From AP-16 sp046727735 (lineage in GTDB: Bacteria; Pseudomonadota; Alphaproteobacteria; Rhizobiales; Xanthobacteraceae): DNA of 64,000 nt. How positions within the stretch are numbered: position 1 is the first letter of the stretch; each line of letters begins with the position of its first letter. Below the pieces are notes generated by a model. The model worked only from the letters and a program-made list of their open reading frames with translations. It was not told where the DNA came from and made no database searches. Where the stretch lies: assembly GCA_046727735.1 (NCBI GenBank), contig JBKPDF010000065.1:1-64000 (forward strand). The letters are read 5' to 3'. The position numbers and the translations under genes were made by a program. Positions 50,365-59,113 of this stretch are shown here, one piece after another.

Positions 50365-52509
50365 ATGATGGAGCGCTCGTTCGCGCGCGAGGTCGAATCG
50401 CTCAGCCTCGGCGCGGGCGAGACCTTCCGGGGCGAGGGCATCGTCGCCGTCGCCAAGGCGCTGCTGCAATCGGGCGTGAGCTACGTCGGCGGCTATCAGG
50501 GCGCCCCGGTATCGCATCTGCTCGACGTGCTGGTCCAGGCCGAGAATGTGCTTGCGGACCTCGGCGTTCATCTGGAGACCTGCACCAACGAGGCGGCCGC
50601 CGCCGCGCTGCTCGGAGCCTCGATCAATTACCCGCTGCGCGGTGCGGTCACCTGGAAGTCGATCGTAGGCACCAATGTGGCGGCGGATGCGCTGTCGAAT
50701 CTCGCCTCTCCCGGCGTGATCGGCGGCGCGCTGATCGTCATCGGCGAGGACTACGGCGAGGGCGCGAGCGTCATCCAGGAACGCTCCTACGCGTTCGCGA
50801 TGAAGTCGGGCGTCTGGCTACTCGATCCGCGTCCCGATCTGCCGACGATCGTGCGCTGCGTCGAGCAGGGCTTCGAGCTTTCCGAGGCGACGCACGCCCC
50901 GGTCATGCTGGAGCTGCGCATCCGCGCCTGCCATGTCACGGGGGAATTTGCCGCCAAAAACAATCGCCGCCCGGCCTATTCCGGGCTGAACCGCATCGCC
51001 GGCCCACCGCCCTTCCAGTACGGCCGGCTGTCGCATCCGCCGGTCACCTTCGCGCAGGAGCGCCGCAAGGTCGAGGAACGCCTGCCGGCCGCCCAACGCT
51101 TCATCCGCGCCCACGAGCTCAACGAATTCCTGCACGGCGATCTGACCGACGTCGGCATTGTCGTGCTGGGCGGCCTTTGCAACAACGTGCTGCGCGCGCT
51201 GGAGCGCCTTGGCCTTGCCGACGTGCTCGGGGCAAGCCGGGTTCCGCTCCACGTGCTCAACGTCGCGTATCCGCTGGTACCGGAAGAGGTGCGGGAATTC
51301 TGCGGCACGAAACGCGCGGTGCTCGTCGTCGAGGAGGGTTATCCGGATTACGTGCAGCAGACGATCGAGGTCGAGCTGCGACGCAGCGGCCTTTCCACCC
51401 GCGTGTTCGGCAAGGGCTGCCTGCCGAAGGCCGGCGAATACACGTCCGCGGTCCTGCTCGACGGCCTCGCCGCGTTCCTCGCCGATGCGCGACCTTCGGG
51501 CCTCGACGTCGAAGCCGTGGTCGAGCGCACGCGTGCGTTCAAGGCACATCGCGAGGCCGCCGCCGCGGTGCTCGGCGAATTGCCGGCCCGGCCGCCGACG
51601 TTCTGCACCGGATGTCCCGAGCGGCCGGTCTTCACCGCCATCAAGCTGATGGAGCGCGAGATCGGCCGGACGCATATCAGCGCCGATATCGGCTGTCATT
51701 CGTTCGCGACGTTCGCGCCGTTCAGCCTCGGCAATTCGATTCTGGGCTACGGCATGAGTCTCGCGAGCGCGGCTGCGGTCGCGCCAAATTTTCGGCGCCG
51801 CCCGATCGCGATCATGGGCGACGGCGGCTTCTGGCACAACGGCGTGATCACCGGCGTCGCCGGGCAATTGTTCAACGCCGGCGACGGCGTGTTGATCGTG
51901 ATGCAGAACGGCTATACGTCGGCGACCGGGCAGCAGGCGATGCCGTCAAGCGCTGCGAGCCGCACCGGCCCGCCCGGCATGGACATCGAGAAAACGCTGC
52001 GCGCGCTCGGCGTGAAATGGCTGCGCAAGGTGCGCACCTACGGCGTCGCCAAGATGCTGGCGAGCCTCAAAGATGCGATGCGCAGTGCCGAGCGCGGACT
52101 CAAGGTGATCATCGCCGACGGTGAATGCCAGCTCGCGCGGCAGCGCCGCTTGCGGAGCGCGGAGGCGCAAAAACTCGCGCGCGGAAAGCGGGTGGTGCGG
52201 GCGCGCTACGGCGTCGACGAGGAAATCTGCACCGGCGACCATTCCTGCATCCGGCTCTCCGGATGTCCGTCGCTCACCGTGAAATCCAACCCGGATCCGC
52301 TGCGCCGCGATCCCGTCGCGACCGTTCTCGAAAGCTGCGTCGGCTGCGGCTTGTGCGGGGAGGTCGCGCACGCGGCGGTACTGTGCCCCTCGTTTTACCG
52401 CGCGGAGGTCATCCGCAATCCGAACTTGTTCGATCGCCTGCTGTTCGCCTGGCGCAATCGCGTCATCGGCTGGCTCGGCGGCGGGCGCATCGCAGAGGCG
52501 CCGCAATGA
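50365..52509 (+). CDS. iorA: Indolepyruvate ferredoxin oxidoreductase alpha subunit
   Basis: The 714-residue subunit oxidises aryl-pyruvates (from Trp, Phe, Tyr) to aryl-acetyl-CoA. It has the N-terminal pyrimidine-binding domain (GVSYVGGYQGAPVSHLLD, TNEAAAAA), a thiamine-diphosphate domain with FCTGCPERP, ADIGCHSF, GDGGFWHNG and MQNGYTSATGQQ, and a C-terminal ferredoxin-like domain with CTGDHSCIRLSGCP and CVGCGLCGEVAHAAVLCP for two Fe-S clusters. It is divergent from marR and overlaps iorB by 4 bases. Confidence 0.95.
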   Translation: MMERSFAREVESLSLGAGETFRGEGIVAVAKALLQSGVSYVGGYQGAPVSHLLDVLVQAENVLADLGVHLETCTNEAAAAALLGASINYPLRGAVTWKSIVGTNVAADALSNLASPGVIGGALIVIGEDYGEGASVIQERSYAFAMKSGVWLLDPRPDLPTIVRCVEQGFELSEATHAPVMLELRIRACHVTGEFAAKNNRRPAYSGLNRIAGPPPFQYGRLSHPPVTFAQERRKVEERLPAAQRFIRAHELNEFLHGDLTDVGIVVLGGLCNNVLRALERLGLADVLGASRVPLHVLNVAYPLVPEEVREFCGTKRAVLVVEEGYPDYVQQTIEVELRRSGLSTRVFGKGCLPKAGEYTSAVLLDGLAAFLADARPSGLDVEAVVERTRAFKAHREAAAAVLGELPARPPTFCTGCPERPVFTAIKLMEREIGRTHISADIGCHSFATFAPFSLGNSILGYGMSLASAAAVAPNFRRRPIAIMGDGGFWHNGVITGVAGQLFNAGDGVLIVMQNGYTSATGQQAMPSSAASRTGPPGMDIEKTLRALGVKWLRKVRTYGVAKMLASLKDAMRSAERGLKVIIADGECQLARQRRLRSAEAQKLARGKRVVRARYGVDEEICTGDHSCIRLSGCPSLTVKSNPDPLRRDPVATVLESCVGCGLCGEVAHAAVLCPSFYRAEVIRNPNLFDRLLFAWRNRVIGWLGGGRIAEAPQ

Positions 52510-54029
52510 TGCGTCGGCCGATCACCGTGCTCATCGCCGCGCTCGGCGGCGAGGGCGGCGGCGTGCTCACCAATTGGGTGGTGGCCGCGGCGGCGCGGCA
52601 CGGCTTGGCGGTGCAGAGCACGTCGATCCCGGGTGTCGCGCAACGCACCGGCGCCACGACCTATTACGTCGAGGTGATGCCGACCCCGGCCGCCGAGCTC
52701 GGCGGGCGGCGGCCGGTGTTCGCGCTGCATCCGGGGATCGGCGACGTCGATGTGTTGGTCGCGAGCGAGTTGCTCGAGGCCGCACGCGCCGTCGCCGCGG
52801 GATTCGCCTCCCCCGACCGCACCTGCGTGATCGCCTCGACACACCGGTCCTTGGTGATGGAAGAAAAAATGGCGATGGGTGACGGCCGGCTCGACGGCGA
52901 GCATTTGCTGCGCGCCATCGAGCGCCATGCCCGGGAGAACCGGCTGTTCGACATGGAATGTTTGGCGAAGCAGAGCGGCTCGATGGTCAACGCGGTGATG
53001 CTCGGCACGATCGCCGGTTTGGACATTCTGCCGATTCCGCCGGAGCGCTTCGAGACTGCGATCCGCGAGGACGGCAAAGCGGTCGAGGCCAATCTGCGCG
53101 GCTTCGCGGCAGGTGTTACGGCCGTGCGGCGGGGGAATCCTGCACGGGTCGCAGTGGCGGCGCACGACCGCGCCGCGAGCGCGGCCGACAGCCCGCTCGC
53201 CAAGGCCGCGGCCGAGCTCCCGGCTTGCGCGCGAGACATCGCGCTCGAAGGCATCCGCCGGCTCGTCCACTACCAGGATGCAAGCTATGCCGAGCTTTAT
53301 CTGCGCCGCCTCGCATCGATCCGCGACGCCGATGCGCGCGCCGGCGCGGGCGGCAAGCTCCTGCGCGAGACCGCGCGGCACCTCGCGCTGCGCATGTCGT
53401 ACGAGGACGTGATCCGCGTCGCGCAGGCGAAGCTCGATCCCGCGCGCCGAGCGCGGATCGTGAGCGGCATGCAGGCTGACTACGGAGAGCCGATTGCGAT
53501 CGCCGAGTTCCTCAAGCCCGGATTGGACGAGCTCGCCTCGGTGATGCCGCCCCGGATCGCGCGCGGGCTTTTGCGGTTGCGGCAACGCTGGCCCCGATTG
53601 GCACGGCTGCACTGGGGCATGACGGTGCGCAGCACCTCGATCCTCGGCTACCTGCAATTCTCGCTGCTGCGGGCCCTGCGGCGCTGGAGGCCGCGCACGC
53701 ATCGCTTCGAGGAGGAGCAGCGCGCGATCGAGGCATGGCTCGCACGCATCGACGCCGCCGCAAAAATCTCCGCAGAGCTCGCGATCGAAGTCGCCGAATG
53801 CGCCCGGCTGATCAAAGGCTACGGCGACACCCACAGGCGCGGCAGCGCCAATTACGCGGCGATCGACAGCCGCGTGGTTCGCCCGGCGCTCACCGGCCGC
53901 CTCGCACCCGTGCGTGCCGTCGATGCGATTGCGAGCGCGCGCACGGCGGCGCTCCTCGACGCAGAAGGCGAAAGCCTCGCGCGCTGCCTTGCCGAGATCG
54001 AGGTCGGCATGACGGCCTCGGCCGGATGA
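52506..54029 (+). CDS. iorB: Indolepyruvate oxidoreductase beta subunit with DUF6537-type extension
   Basis: The 507-residue protein begins with the gamma/beta POR-type domain (TVLIAALGGEGGGVLTNWVV, STSIPGVAQRTGATTYYVE, residues 1-210), which binds CoA. Residues about 230-500 are the helical C-terminal extension seen in aerobic IorB proteins (LVHYQDASYAELYLRRL, HLALRMSYEDVIRVAQ, TGRLAPVRAVDAI). Archaeal IorB is only about 200 residues. The start at 52506 overlaps the iorA stop (ATGA). Confidence 0.93.
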   Translation: MMRRPITVLIAALGGEGGGVLTNWVVAAAARHGLAVQSTSIPGVAQRTGATTYYVEVMPTPAAELGGRRPVFALHPGIGDVDVLVASELLEAARAVAAGFASPDRTCVIASTHRSLVMEEKMAMGDGRLDGEHLLRAIERHARENRLFDMECLAKQSGSMVNAVMLGTIAGLDILPIPPERFETAIREDGKAVEANLRGFAAGVTAVRRGNPARVAVAAHDRAASAADSPLAKAAAELPACARDIALEGIRRLVHYQDASYAELYLRRLASIRDADARAGAGGKLLRETARHLALRMSYEDVIRVAQAKLDPARRARIVSGMQADYGEPIAIAEFLKPGLDELASVMPPRIARGLLRLRQRWPRLARLHWGMTVRSTSILGYLQFSLLRALRRWRPRTHRFEEEQRAIEAWLARIDAAAKISAELAIEVAECARLIKGYGDTHRRGSANYAAIDSRVVRPALTGRLAPVRAVDAIASARTAALLDAEGESLARCLAEIEVGMTASAG

Positions 54030-54079
54030 AATTTAGGGCGTGTACTCATAGGTCGAGACGGCTCAGATCAGCCCCGTTG

Positions 54080-54121
54080 ATGTCCGCTATGCCCCCTGAC
54101 AGCGGGCGCCAAAGCGGACAT
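54080..54121. repeat. Dispersed inverted-repeat element, copy 2 (ATGTCCGCT...AGCGGACAT)
   Basis: ATGTCCGCT at 54080-54088 faces AGCGGACAT at 54113-54121 across 24 bases, the same ends as at 660-745. It lies between iorB and the convergent epimerase-like gene. Confidence 0.65.
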
Positions 54122-54236
54122 CGCGGCAAGTCCGGGTGGTGCCATAACCGGACTCACGCGCCGCAGCAAACATCAGGCAGGGCCGTTCCCATGGTCAGTT
54201 TCGTGTATTTCATGCAATCGTGGATACTGACACTCA

Positions 54237-55163
54237 TCAGTCAGATCTTTGACCTAGAATCCACTCGAGCGGGCGCGGACGAAACTCAAGCTCGCGCCCG
54301 GCTTTCTCGTTCGAAGCGCCCCTAAGCTTCGTCGCGTAGTACACCGCGTCGGGGCCTGACGCCCGAAGCGCCTCTTCTTCGCTGACGCGAGGCGGCGCAG
54401 GTGCTCCTGCAGCACGCGCGAACGCCGTCAGCCACAAGTGCTGAGGCGACGGGTTTCCGTCGACGATGTTGTATGCTCCCGGCGAGCACTCCAGCGCGGC
54501 AGCGGTTGCCCCGGCCGCATCGTCGATATGCACGAAGCTGTAGACGCCCTGGCCCTCACCGATAATCGGAACCTGCTTTTGCCGCACCTGATCACCAATA
54601 TCGCCCTCGCGCGTATACCAGGTGCCGGGGCCGTAGAAGAATCCGTAACGTAGCGCGACGAACTCGATTCCTGGCGTCGCCGATGCGCGCGCTTCCAATT
54701 CCCGATAGGTGCCGGCGGTGGCCTCGACTCTCGGGGACGCGCTGGAGATGAACGGGACGGACTCGTCCGCCAGCCCCGCGCCGGGCGCATACCAGTATCC
54801 GGAGCTTTGCAGCAGGTAGCGGCGCACGCCCGCATCGCGAAGCGCCGCAAGCAGGTTCATGTTGCCTTCCACTTTGACTTTGCGATCGCGTTCCGCCGCT
54901 GCCTTCATCTCGGCGGGCGTGTAGTGCCGGGGCAGTGAGGTCAATTCGTTGATCACAGCGTCGGGCCAGATCCGTCCGACGGCAGCCTTCACCGCAGCGG
55001 CATCCAATGCGTCGGCGATGACCGCTTCCGCGCCAATTTCCTTCAACGCAGGTGCGGAATCCGGCGATCGCGCAAGTGCGAATACCTCATGCTGATTCGC
55101 TCTCAGGCGACGAACCAGCGGCCGGCCGATCGCACCGCTCGCCCCGGCGATCAAAATTCTCAT
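54237..55163 (-). CDS. NAD-dependent epimerase/dehydratase family protein
   Basis: The 308-residue extended SDR has the NAD loop ILIAGASGAIGRPLVRRL, ELTSLPRHYTP, LLQSSGYWYAPG and FFYGPGTWYTREGDIG. The usual YxxxK catalytic pair reads YRELE, so it probably belongs to the atypical SDR branch and may bind NAD(P) without classical catalysis. GC is lower than in iorAB. No operon partner: iorB converges on it and the cupin gene lies 103 bases upstream on the same strand. Confidence 0.88.
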   Translation of the reverse strand: MRILIAGASGAIGRPLVRRLRANQHEVFALARSPDSAPALKEIGAEAVIADALDAAAVKAAVGRIWPDAVINELTSLPRHYTPAEMKAAAERDRKVKVEGNMNLLAALRDAGVRRYLLQSSGYWYAPGAGLADESVPFISSASPRVEATAGTYRELEARASATPGIEFVALRYGFFYGPGTWYTREGDIGDQVRQKQVPIIGEGQGVYSFVHIDDAAGATAAALECSPGAYNIVDGNPSPQHLWLTAFARAAGAPAPPRVSEEEALRASGPDAVYYATKLRGASNEKAGRELEFRPRPLEWILGQRSD

Positions 55164-55266
55164 CGCGCTTCCATTCAGCTCCCTTTGCGGCGAATCGAAG
55201 CGAGGCGCAAGTGATGGTCAGTCTGGTAGTACGAAGATTCCGCTTTTCATCGCCTAGTCACTCGTC

Positions 55267-55686
55267 CTACTCCGTCAGAGGGGTGGTCAGTTTTTTGTCT
55301 TCTGTGTCGATGACAAAGACCGCAAGCAGCTTTGCCGGCTCGGTCTTGCTCGCATTGCGGCTGACGCGATGGATGGAGCCCGGCGTCTCGTACCAACTTT
55401 CCCCCGCGCGGTAGACCCGCTTGGGTCCGTCATTTACCTGTGACTCAATTTCTCCAGACACAACGTACGCGAAGATGAAAGCCGATTTTGCGTGGGCGTG
55501 CGAAGCCGACGCTCCCCCCGGCGCATAGTCAACGACCCGGACGACCAGTGATTTGCCGGGAATATTGGGTATCGCCTGCTCGAAGTGCGGCGTGACCGTT
55601 TCGCCTTCTTGAGCAGCAGCAGGCATTGCGGGGGCGATGGCGACAGCAGCACAAGCGACGCTGATGAAGGATCTGATATTCATCAT
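55267..55686 (-). CDS. Exported cupin-domain protein
   Basis: The 139-residue protein has a signal peptide (FISVACAAVAIAPAMPAAA) and one cupin barrel: GGASASHAHAKSAFIFAYVVSGEIESQ (motif 1 with two His) and GESWYETPGSIHRVSRNAS (motif 2 with His). It is likely a periplasmic metal-binding cupin; the substrate is unknown. Two adjacent ATGs lie at 55686 and 55683, preceded by GGAGAACGAG; an earlier ATG at 55746 is also in frame. Confidence 0.88.
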   Translation of the reverse strand: MMNIRSFISVACAAVAIAPAMPAAAQEGETVTPHFEQAIPNIPGKSLVVRVVDYAPGGASASHAHAKSAFIFAYVVSGEIESQVNDGPKRVYRAGESWYETPGSIHRVSRNASKTEPAKLLAVFVIDTEDKKLTTPLTE

Positions 55687-56114
55687 ACTCGTTCTCCACA
55701 ACATTGGGCGGCCCGCCCCGCCGAAGAGCGTAATGAGCCGCTTCATGTCAGCCCCTCGATGGATCGACCAAGACTACCATTCCAGCAGAATTAGCGGGTT
55801 GCGACATATGCTGTCAGGTCCAGCTTCGAGGGTTTCGAAATAAATAGTTGTGCATCAATGGCTTGCGGGCCATCTGGATGTCTTAGGCACCACACGATCG
55901 GGCTGGTTCCGGGCGCGGTCTATTCGGTACGGCGCTCTGTTCAAGGATATACAACTCAACCGCAGCCAACAGTTCTGATTTCCTGCCTGCAGTTCAGAAA
56001 CACTGGGGGGACGCGGGGAAATGGTCGCTCGCGCAAATGTCGCTCATGCCGGGCTCGCATCGTACACGCGTCTGCGCAGCAATGAACGATCGAGAGGCTC
56101 GACGAGGAATACGA
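55687..56114. other. Gene-poor accessory spacer
   Basis: These 428 bases have lower GC than the surroundings and contain no frame with recognisable similarity. They look like eroded sequence between the cupin gene and the deaminase remnant. Confidence 0.45.
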
Positions 56115-56243
56115 TCACGGATCGTCGCCGGCGCAAATCAGCACCGCAAACGGGAACTCGCCTTGTGTGGTCGCGATCCTGGAAAGCTCGATACACCGCC
56201 GCATCATTCGCCGGTCAACGGCGTCGGTCGTCCATTGATCCAT
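56115..56243 (-). pseudogene. Truncated nucleoside/cytidine deaminase N-terminus
   Basis: An ATG at 56243, preceded by GGAG, opens a 42-codon frame (MDQWTTDAVDRRMMRRCIELSRIATTQGEFPFAVLICAGDDP) whose pieces MRRCIELSRIA and GEFPFAVLI match the first helix and strand of CDA-fold nucleoside deaminases. The frame stops before the zinc-binding HAE and PCxxC motifs, and no continuation was found in the other frames. It is read as a broken gene. Confidence 0.5.
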
Positions 56244-56384
56244 GCTGCCGTTCACTCCTGCTCGGGGTGCGCACGCGGCCGCCTGCGAGGCGGCCGCCAA
56301 GTCACGGGTCAATAGCTCTGATGCCGAAAAGGTTGCAGTTGCGGGCCGCGCCACGAACCACAGCCTGACGTTCGGCAGGCCTCG

Positions 56385-56906
56385 CTACTTGACGGCCTCG
56401 GCACCGGCCTTTGCTACCTGGCCATCCTGGGAGGAGAGCCCTCCCGAAACCCCGATCGCGCCAATGATATTGCCGTCGAGCGTGATCGGCACGCCGCCTT
56501 CCGCCAAGATGACGCCGCCGTAGCTCAGCGCGCCCACGCCCGCGACATTGGCAAGTCGATCCTCGAACACCTTGCTCGGTCGGCGGAAGTCGATCGCGGT
56601 CCGTGCCTTGCCTTCGGCGATCCGGACGGAACCGTATTGCGCATTGTCCATGCGGTGCAGCATCACGAGATGCCCGCCGCTGTCGAGGATCGCGATCACC
56701 TGCTGCCAATTGTTCTTCGTCGATTCGGCTTCGGCTGCCGCCATCACCTTCTTGGCGGCCTCGAACGAGATCGGCGGCCCATAGGGGAGCGGCGGCGCGG
56801 CGGCGGCGGGCGCACCCGGGGCGGCGGGCGGCTGCTGCGCCGAGGCGGGAATCGCCGCCAACAGTGCGATTGCGGTCGCAGTCACGAGTGCTTTGCGGGT
56901 GATCAT
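56385..56906 (-). CDS. Exported GlcG/HbpS family heme-binding-like protein
   Basis: The 173-residue protein has a signal peptide (ALVTATAIALLAAIPASA), a Pro/Ala-rich spacer, and the GlcG/HbpS (PF03928) domain: ISFEAAKKVMAAAEAE, VIAILDSGGHLVMLHRMDNAQ, KARTAIDFRRPSK and GGVPITLDGNIIGAIGVSGG. Family members bind heme or act near glycolate and glycerol metabolism; the role here is open. GGGAGGAATC precedes the ATG at 56906. Confidence 0.92.
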   Translation of the reverse strand: MITRKALVTATAIALLAAIPASAQQPPAAPGAPAAAAPPLPYGPPISFEAAKKVMAAAEAESTKNNWQQVIAILDSGGHLVMLHRMDNAQYGSVRIAEGKARTAIDFRRPSKVFEDRLANVAGVGALSYGGVILAEGGVPITLDGNIIGAIGVSGGLSSQDGQVAKAGAEAVK

Positions 56907-57021
56907 GATTCCTCCCGTTGTTTGATTCTGCGCTTGCGCCCAACGCGCGCGGCTCATCATAGATGTTGCCGCGAGACCTTGATACCGGCTGCGCGCAGAT
57001 GTGATCGAAGAAACCGTCGAT

Positions 57022-57864
57022 CTATTTCGATGCTTGTTCGGCTCTCGCCAGCAGCGCGCGGGCGCGGGCGACGACGGGCTCGTCGACCATCTTGCCGTCG
57101 AACACGAACGCCCCCTGCCCGGCCGCTTGCGCGGCCGCGAATGCCGTGACGAGCCGCCGAGCGCGATCGATTTCCTCCGGCGTCGGCGAGAACGCCGCGT
57201 TGAGGATCGGCACCAGGCTCGGATGCACGCAGGTCGCGCCGTCGAACCCGAAGTTGCGGGCCTCGCGCGCCGCACGTTGCACACCCTCGACGTCGCGGAA
57301 ATCGGCAACGCTGCGCAGCATGCCGAACGAGAACAGGCCCGCGGCTTTCGCCGCGAGGTGCACCAGGAGCTTCGGCAGCCGCAGCACCTCCGGCGTCGGC
57401 TCGGCGCCCATCGCGGTCGCCATGTCCTCGCTGCCGGCGACGAGCGCGAAGGTCCGCGCGCTCGCCGCCGCGATCGTTCGCGCCTCGAGCACGGCACCGG
57501 CGTCCTCCAGCATCGGCACCAGCACCACGCGCGTCCCGTGCTCCATGCTCGAGAGCTGCGCGTCGATGCGCGAAACGTCGGCAGCCGCGCGGACCTTGGG
57601 CACGAACAGCCCGAACGCACCGGCCCGGCAGGCCGCCGCCGCGTCGTCCAGCCCCGGCTCGCCGCCATTGATCCGCACGAACACCTTGGCGCCGTCGCGG
57701 CCGACCGACGGGACCGCATCTTGCAGCCGGGCACGCGCGGGAAGTTTCTCCTGCGGCGCGACCGCATCCTCGAGATCGAGGATCAGCGCGTCGGCGCCGC
57801 GCTCGTTCGCGCGCGCGAGAAATTTCTCCGAGCTCGCCGGCACGTAGAGCAGCGAGCGGATCAT
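57022..57864 (-). CDS. HpcH/HpaI-type CoA-ester lyase (CitE/malyl-CoA lyase-like)
   Basis: The 280-residue protein starts MIRSLLYVPASSEKFLARANERGADALILDLEDAV, the CitE/Mcl signature with the CoA and Mg ligands, and continues VFVRINGGEPG, LVPMLEDAGAVLEA and LVAGSEDMATAMG. It should cleave or condense a beta-hydroxyacyl-CoA with acetyl- or propionyl-CoA. The start overlaps the CaiB gene stop (ATGA). It is the last gene of an SDR-CaiB-lyase operon. Confidence 0.9.
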   Translation of the reverse strand: MIRSLLYVPASSEKFLARANERGADALILDLEDAVAPQEKLPARARLQDAVPSVGRDGAKVFVRINGGEPGLDDAAAACRAGAFGLFVPKVRAAADVSRIDAQLSSMEHGTRVVLVPMLEDAGAVLEARTIAAASARTFALVAGSEDMATAMGAEPTPEVLRLPKLLVHLAAKAAGLFSFGMLRSVADFRDVEGVQRAAREARNFGFDGATCVHPSLVPILNAAFSPTPEEIDRARRLVTAFAAAQAAGQGAFVFDGKMVDEPVVARARALLARAEQASK

Positions 57865-59078
57865 GCGGCCGCCCCGTCCCGGCGCAGCGCCGCGATCGCA
57901 TCGGGATCGTAGCCGGCCTCGGCAAGGATCGCGTCGGTATGCTCCCCGAGTTTCGGCGCGGGCCGCCGCCACACGCCGGGCGTCGCCGAGAGCCGCGGCA
58001 CGATGTTGTGCATCGGGATCGTGCCGAGATCCGGGTCCTCGACCTCGACCAGGATTTCCCGCGCGCGGAAATGCGCGTCGCCGACCGCGTCGGCGATGTC
58101 GTAGACCGGACCGACCGTGACGCCCGCCGCGCGCATGTGCGCGAGCGCATCGGCGCGCGTGCGCTGCGCGAACCAGGCGCCGACCGCCTCGTCGACGACC
58201 GCGCGGTTGCGCACGCGATCGCTGTTGGTGCGAAAGCGCGGATCTTCGAGCATGTCGGCGCGCCCGATCACTTCGAACACGCGTCTCGCCATGCTCTGGA
58301 TCGAGGCCGACATCGCCACGTACTTGCCGTCGGCGCAGCGATAGACGTTGCGCGGGGCGGTCGTGCTCGACCCGCTTCCGGTGCGCCGTTTCACGGCGCC
58401 GGTCGCGCGGAAAATCGCGGCTTCCGGACCGAGCACGGAGAACATCGCTTCGAGCAGCGACACGTCGATGACCTGCCCGCGCGCGGCGGAGCGCTGACGC
58501 GCGAAGAGCGCCGTCGTCACCGCGTTCGCCCCATAGAGGCCGGCGATCATGTCGGCGAGCGCCAGCGGCGGCAGCACCGGCTCGCGGTCGGGAAAGCCGG
58601 TGCGCGCGGCAAGGCCGCTCATCGCCTCGACCAGCGTGCCGAAGCCGGGCAGCTGCGCATAGGGCCCGGTCTGGCCAAAGCCCGAGATGCGCACGAGGAT
58701 CAGATCGGGATTGATTGTCTGCAGCACGTCGGGCCCGAGTGCCATCGCTTCGAGCGTGCCAGGCTTGAAATTCTCGATCAGCGCGTCGGCGCATTTTGCG
58801 AGCCGCAACAGCGCTTCTCTGCCGGCCTCGCTGCGCAGGTTGAGCACGATCGAGCGCTTGTTGCGTGCGTAGACCTTCCAGAACAGCGGCGCACCCTCGT
58901 CGAGCCAATCGCGCAGCGGATCGCCGTGCGGCGGCTCAATCTTGATCACATCGGCGCCGAGATCGCCGAGCTGCAGCGAGAGCATGTTGCCGGCGACGAG
59001 ACGGGAAAGATCGAGCACCCGCACGCCATCGAGCGGGCCCTGCCGGCTCGGGTCGAAGCTGACGATTCGAGCTGCCAT
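57861..59078 (-). CDS. CaiB/BaiF family CoA transferase
   Basis: The 405-residue class III CoA transferase has the family start GVRVLDLSRLVAGNMLSLQLGDLGADVIKIE, the NKRSIVLNL strand and the catalytic aspartate in PPLALADMIAGLYGA (about residue 170). It moves CoA between carboxylic acids without free intermediates. The start at 59078 is preceded by GGAGCCCGGA. The neighbouring lyase and SDR suggest a route in which an acid is activated, oxidised and cleaved; the substrate is not identifiable. Confidence 0.93.
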   Translation of the reverse strand: MAARIVSFDPSRQGPLDGVRVLDLSRLVAGNMLSLQLGDLGADVIKIEPPHGDPLRDWLDEGAPLFWKVYARNKRSIVLNLRSEAGREALLRLAKCADALIENFKPGTLEAMALGPDVLQTINPDLILVRISGFGQTGPYAQLPGFGTLVEAMSGLAARTGFPDREPVLPPLALADMIAGLYGANAVTTALFARQRSAARGQVIDVSLLEAMFSVLGPEAAIFRATGAVKRRTGSGSSTTAPRNVYRCADGKYVAMSASIQSMARRVFEVIGRADMLEDPRFRTNSDRVRNRAVVDEAVGAWFAQRTRADALAHMRAAGVTVGPVYDIADAVGDAHFRAREILVEVEDPDLGTIPMHNIVPRLSATPGVWRRPAPKLGEHTDAILAEAGYDPDAIAALRRDGAAA

Positions 59079-59113
59079 TCCGGGCTCCGGAGCGGCGCGC
59101 CGCGGAACCTCTA

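Noticed and set aside
55858..56085. 75-codon plus-strand frame in the accessory spacer
   Set aside because: It has no ribosome-binding site and no similarity, and the composition looks random.
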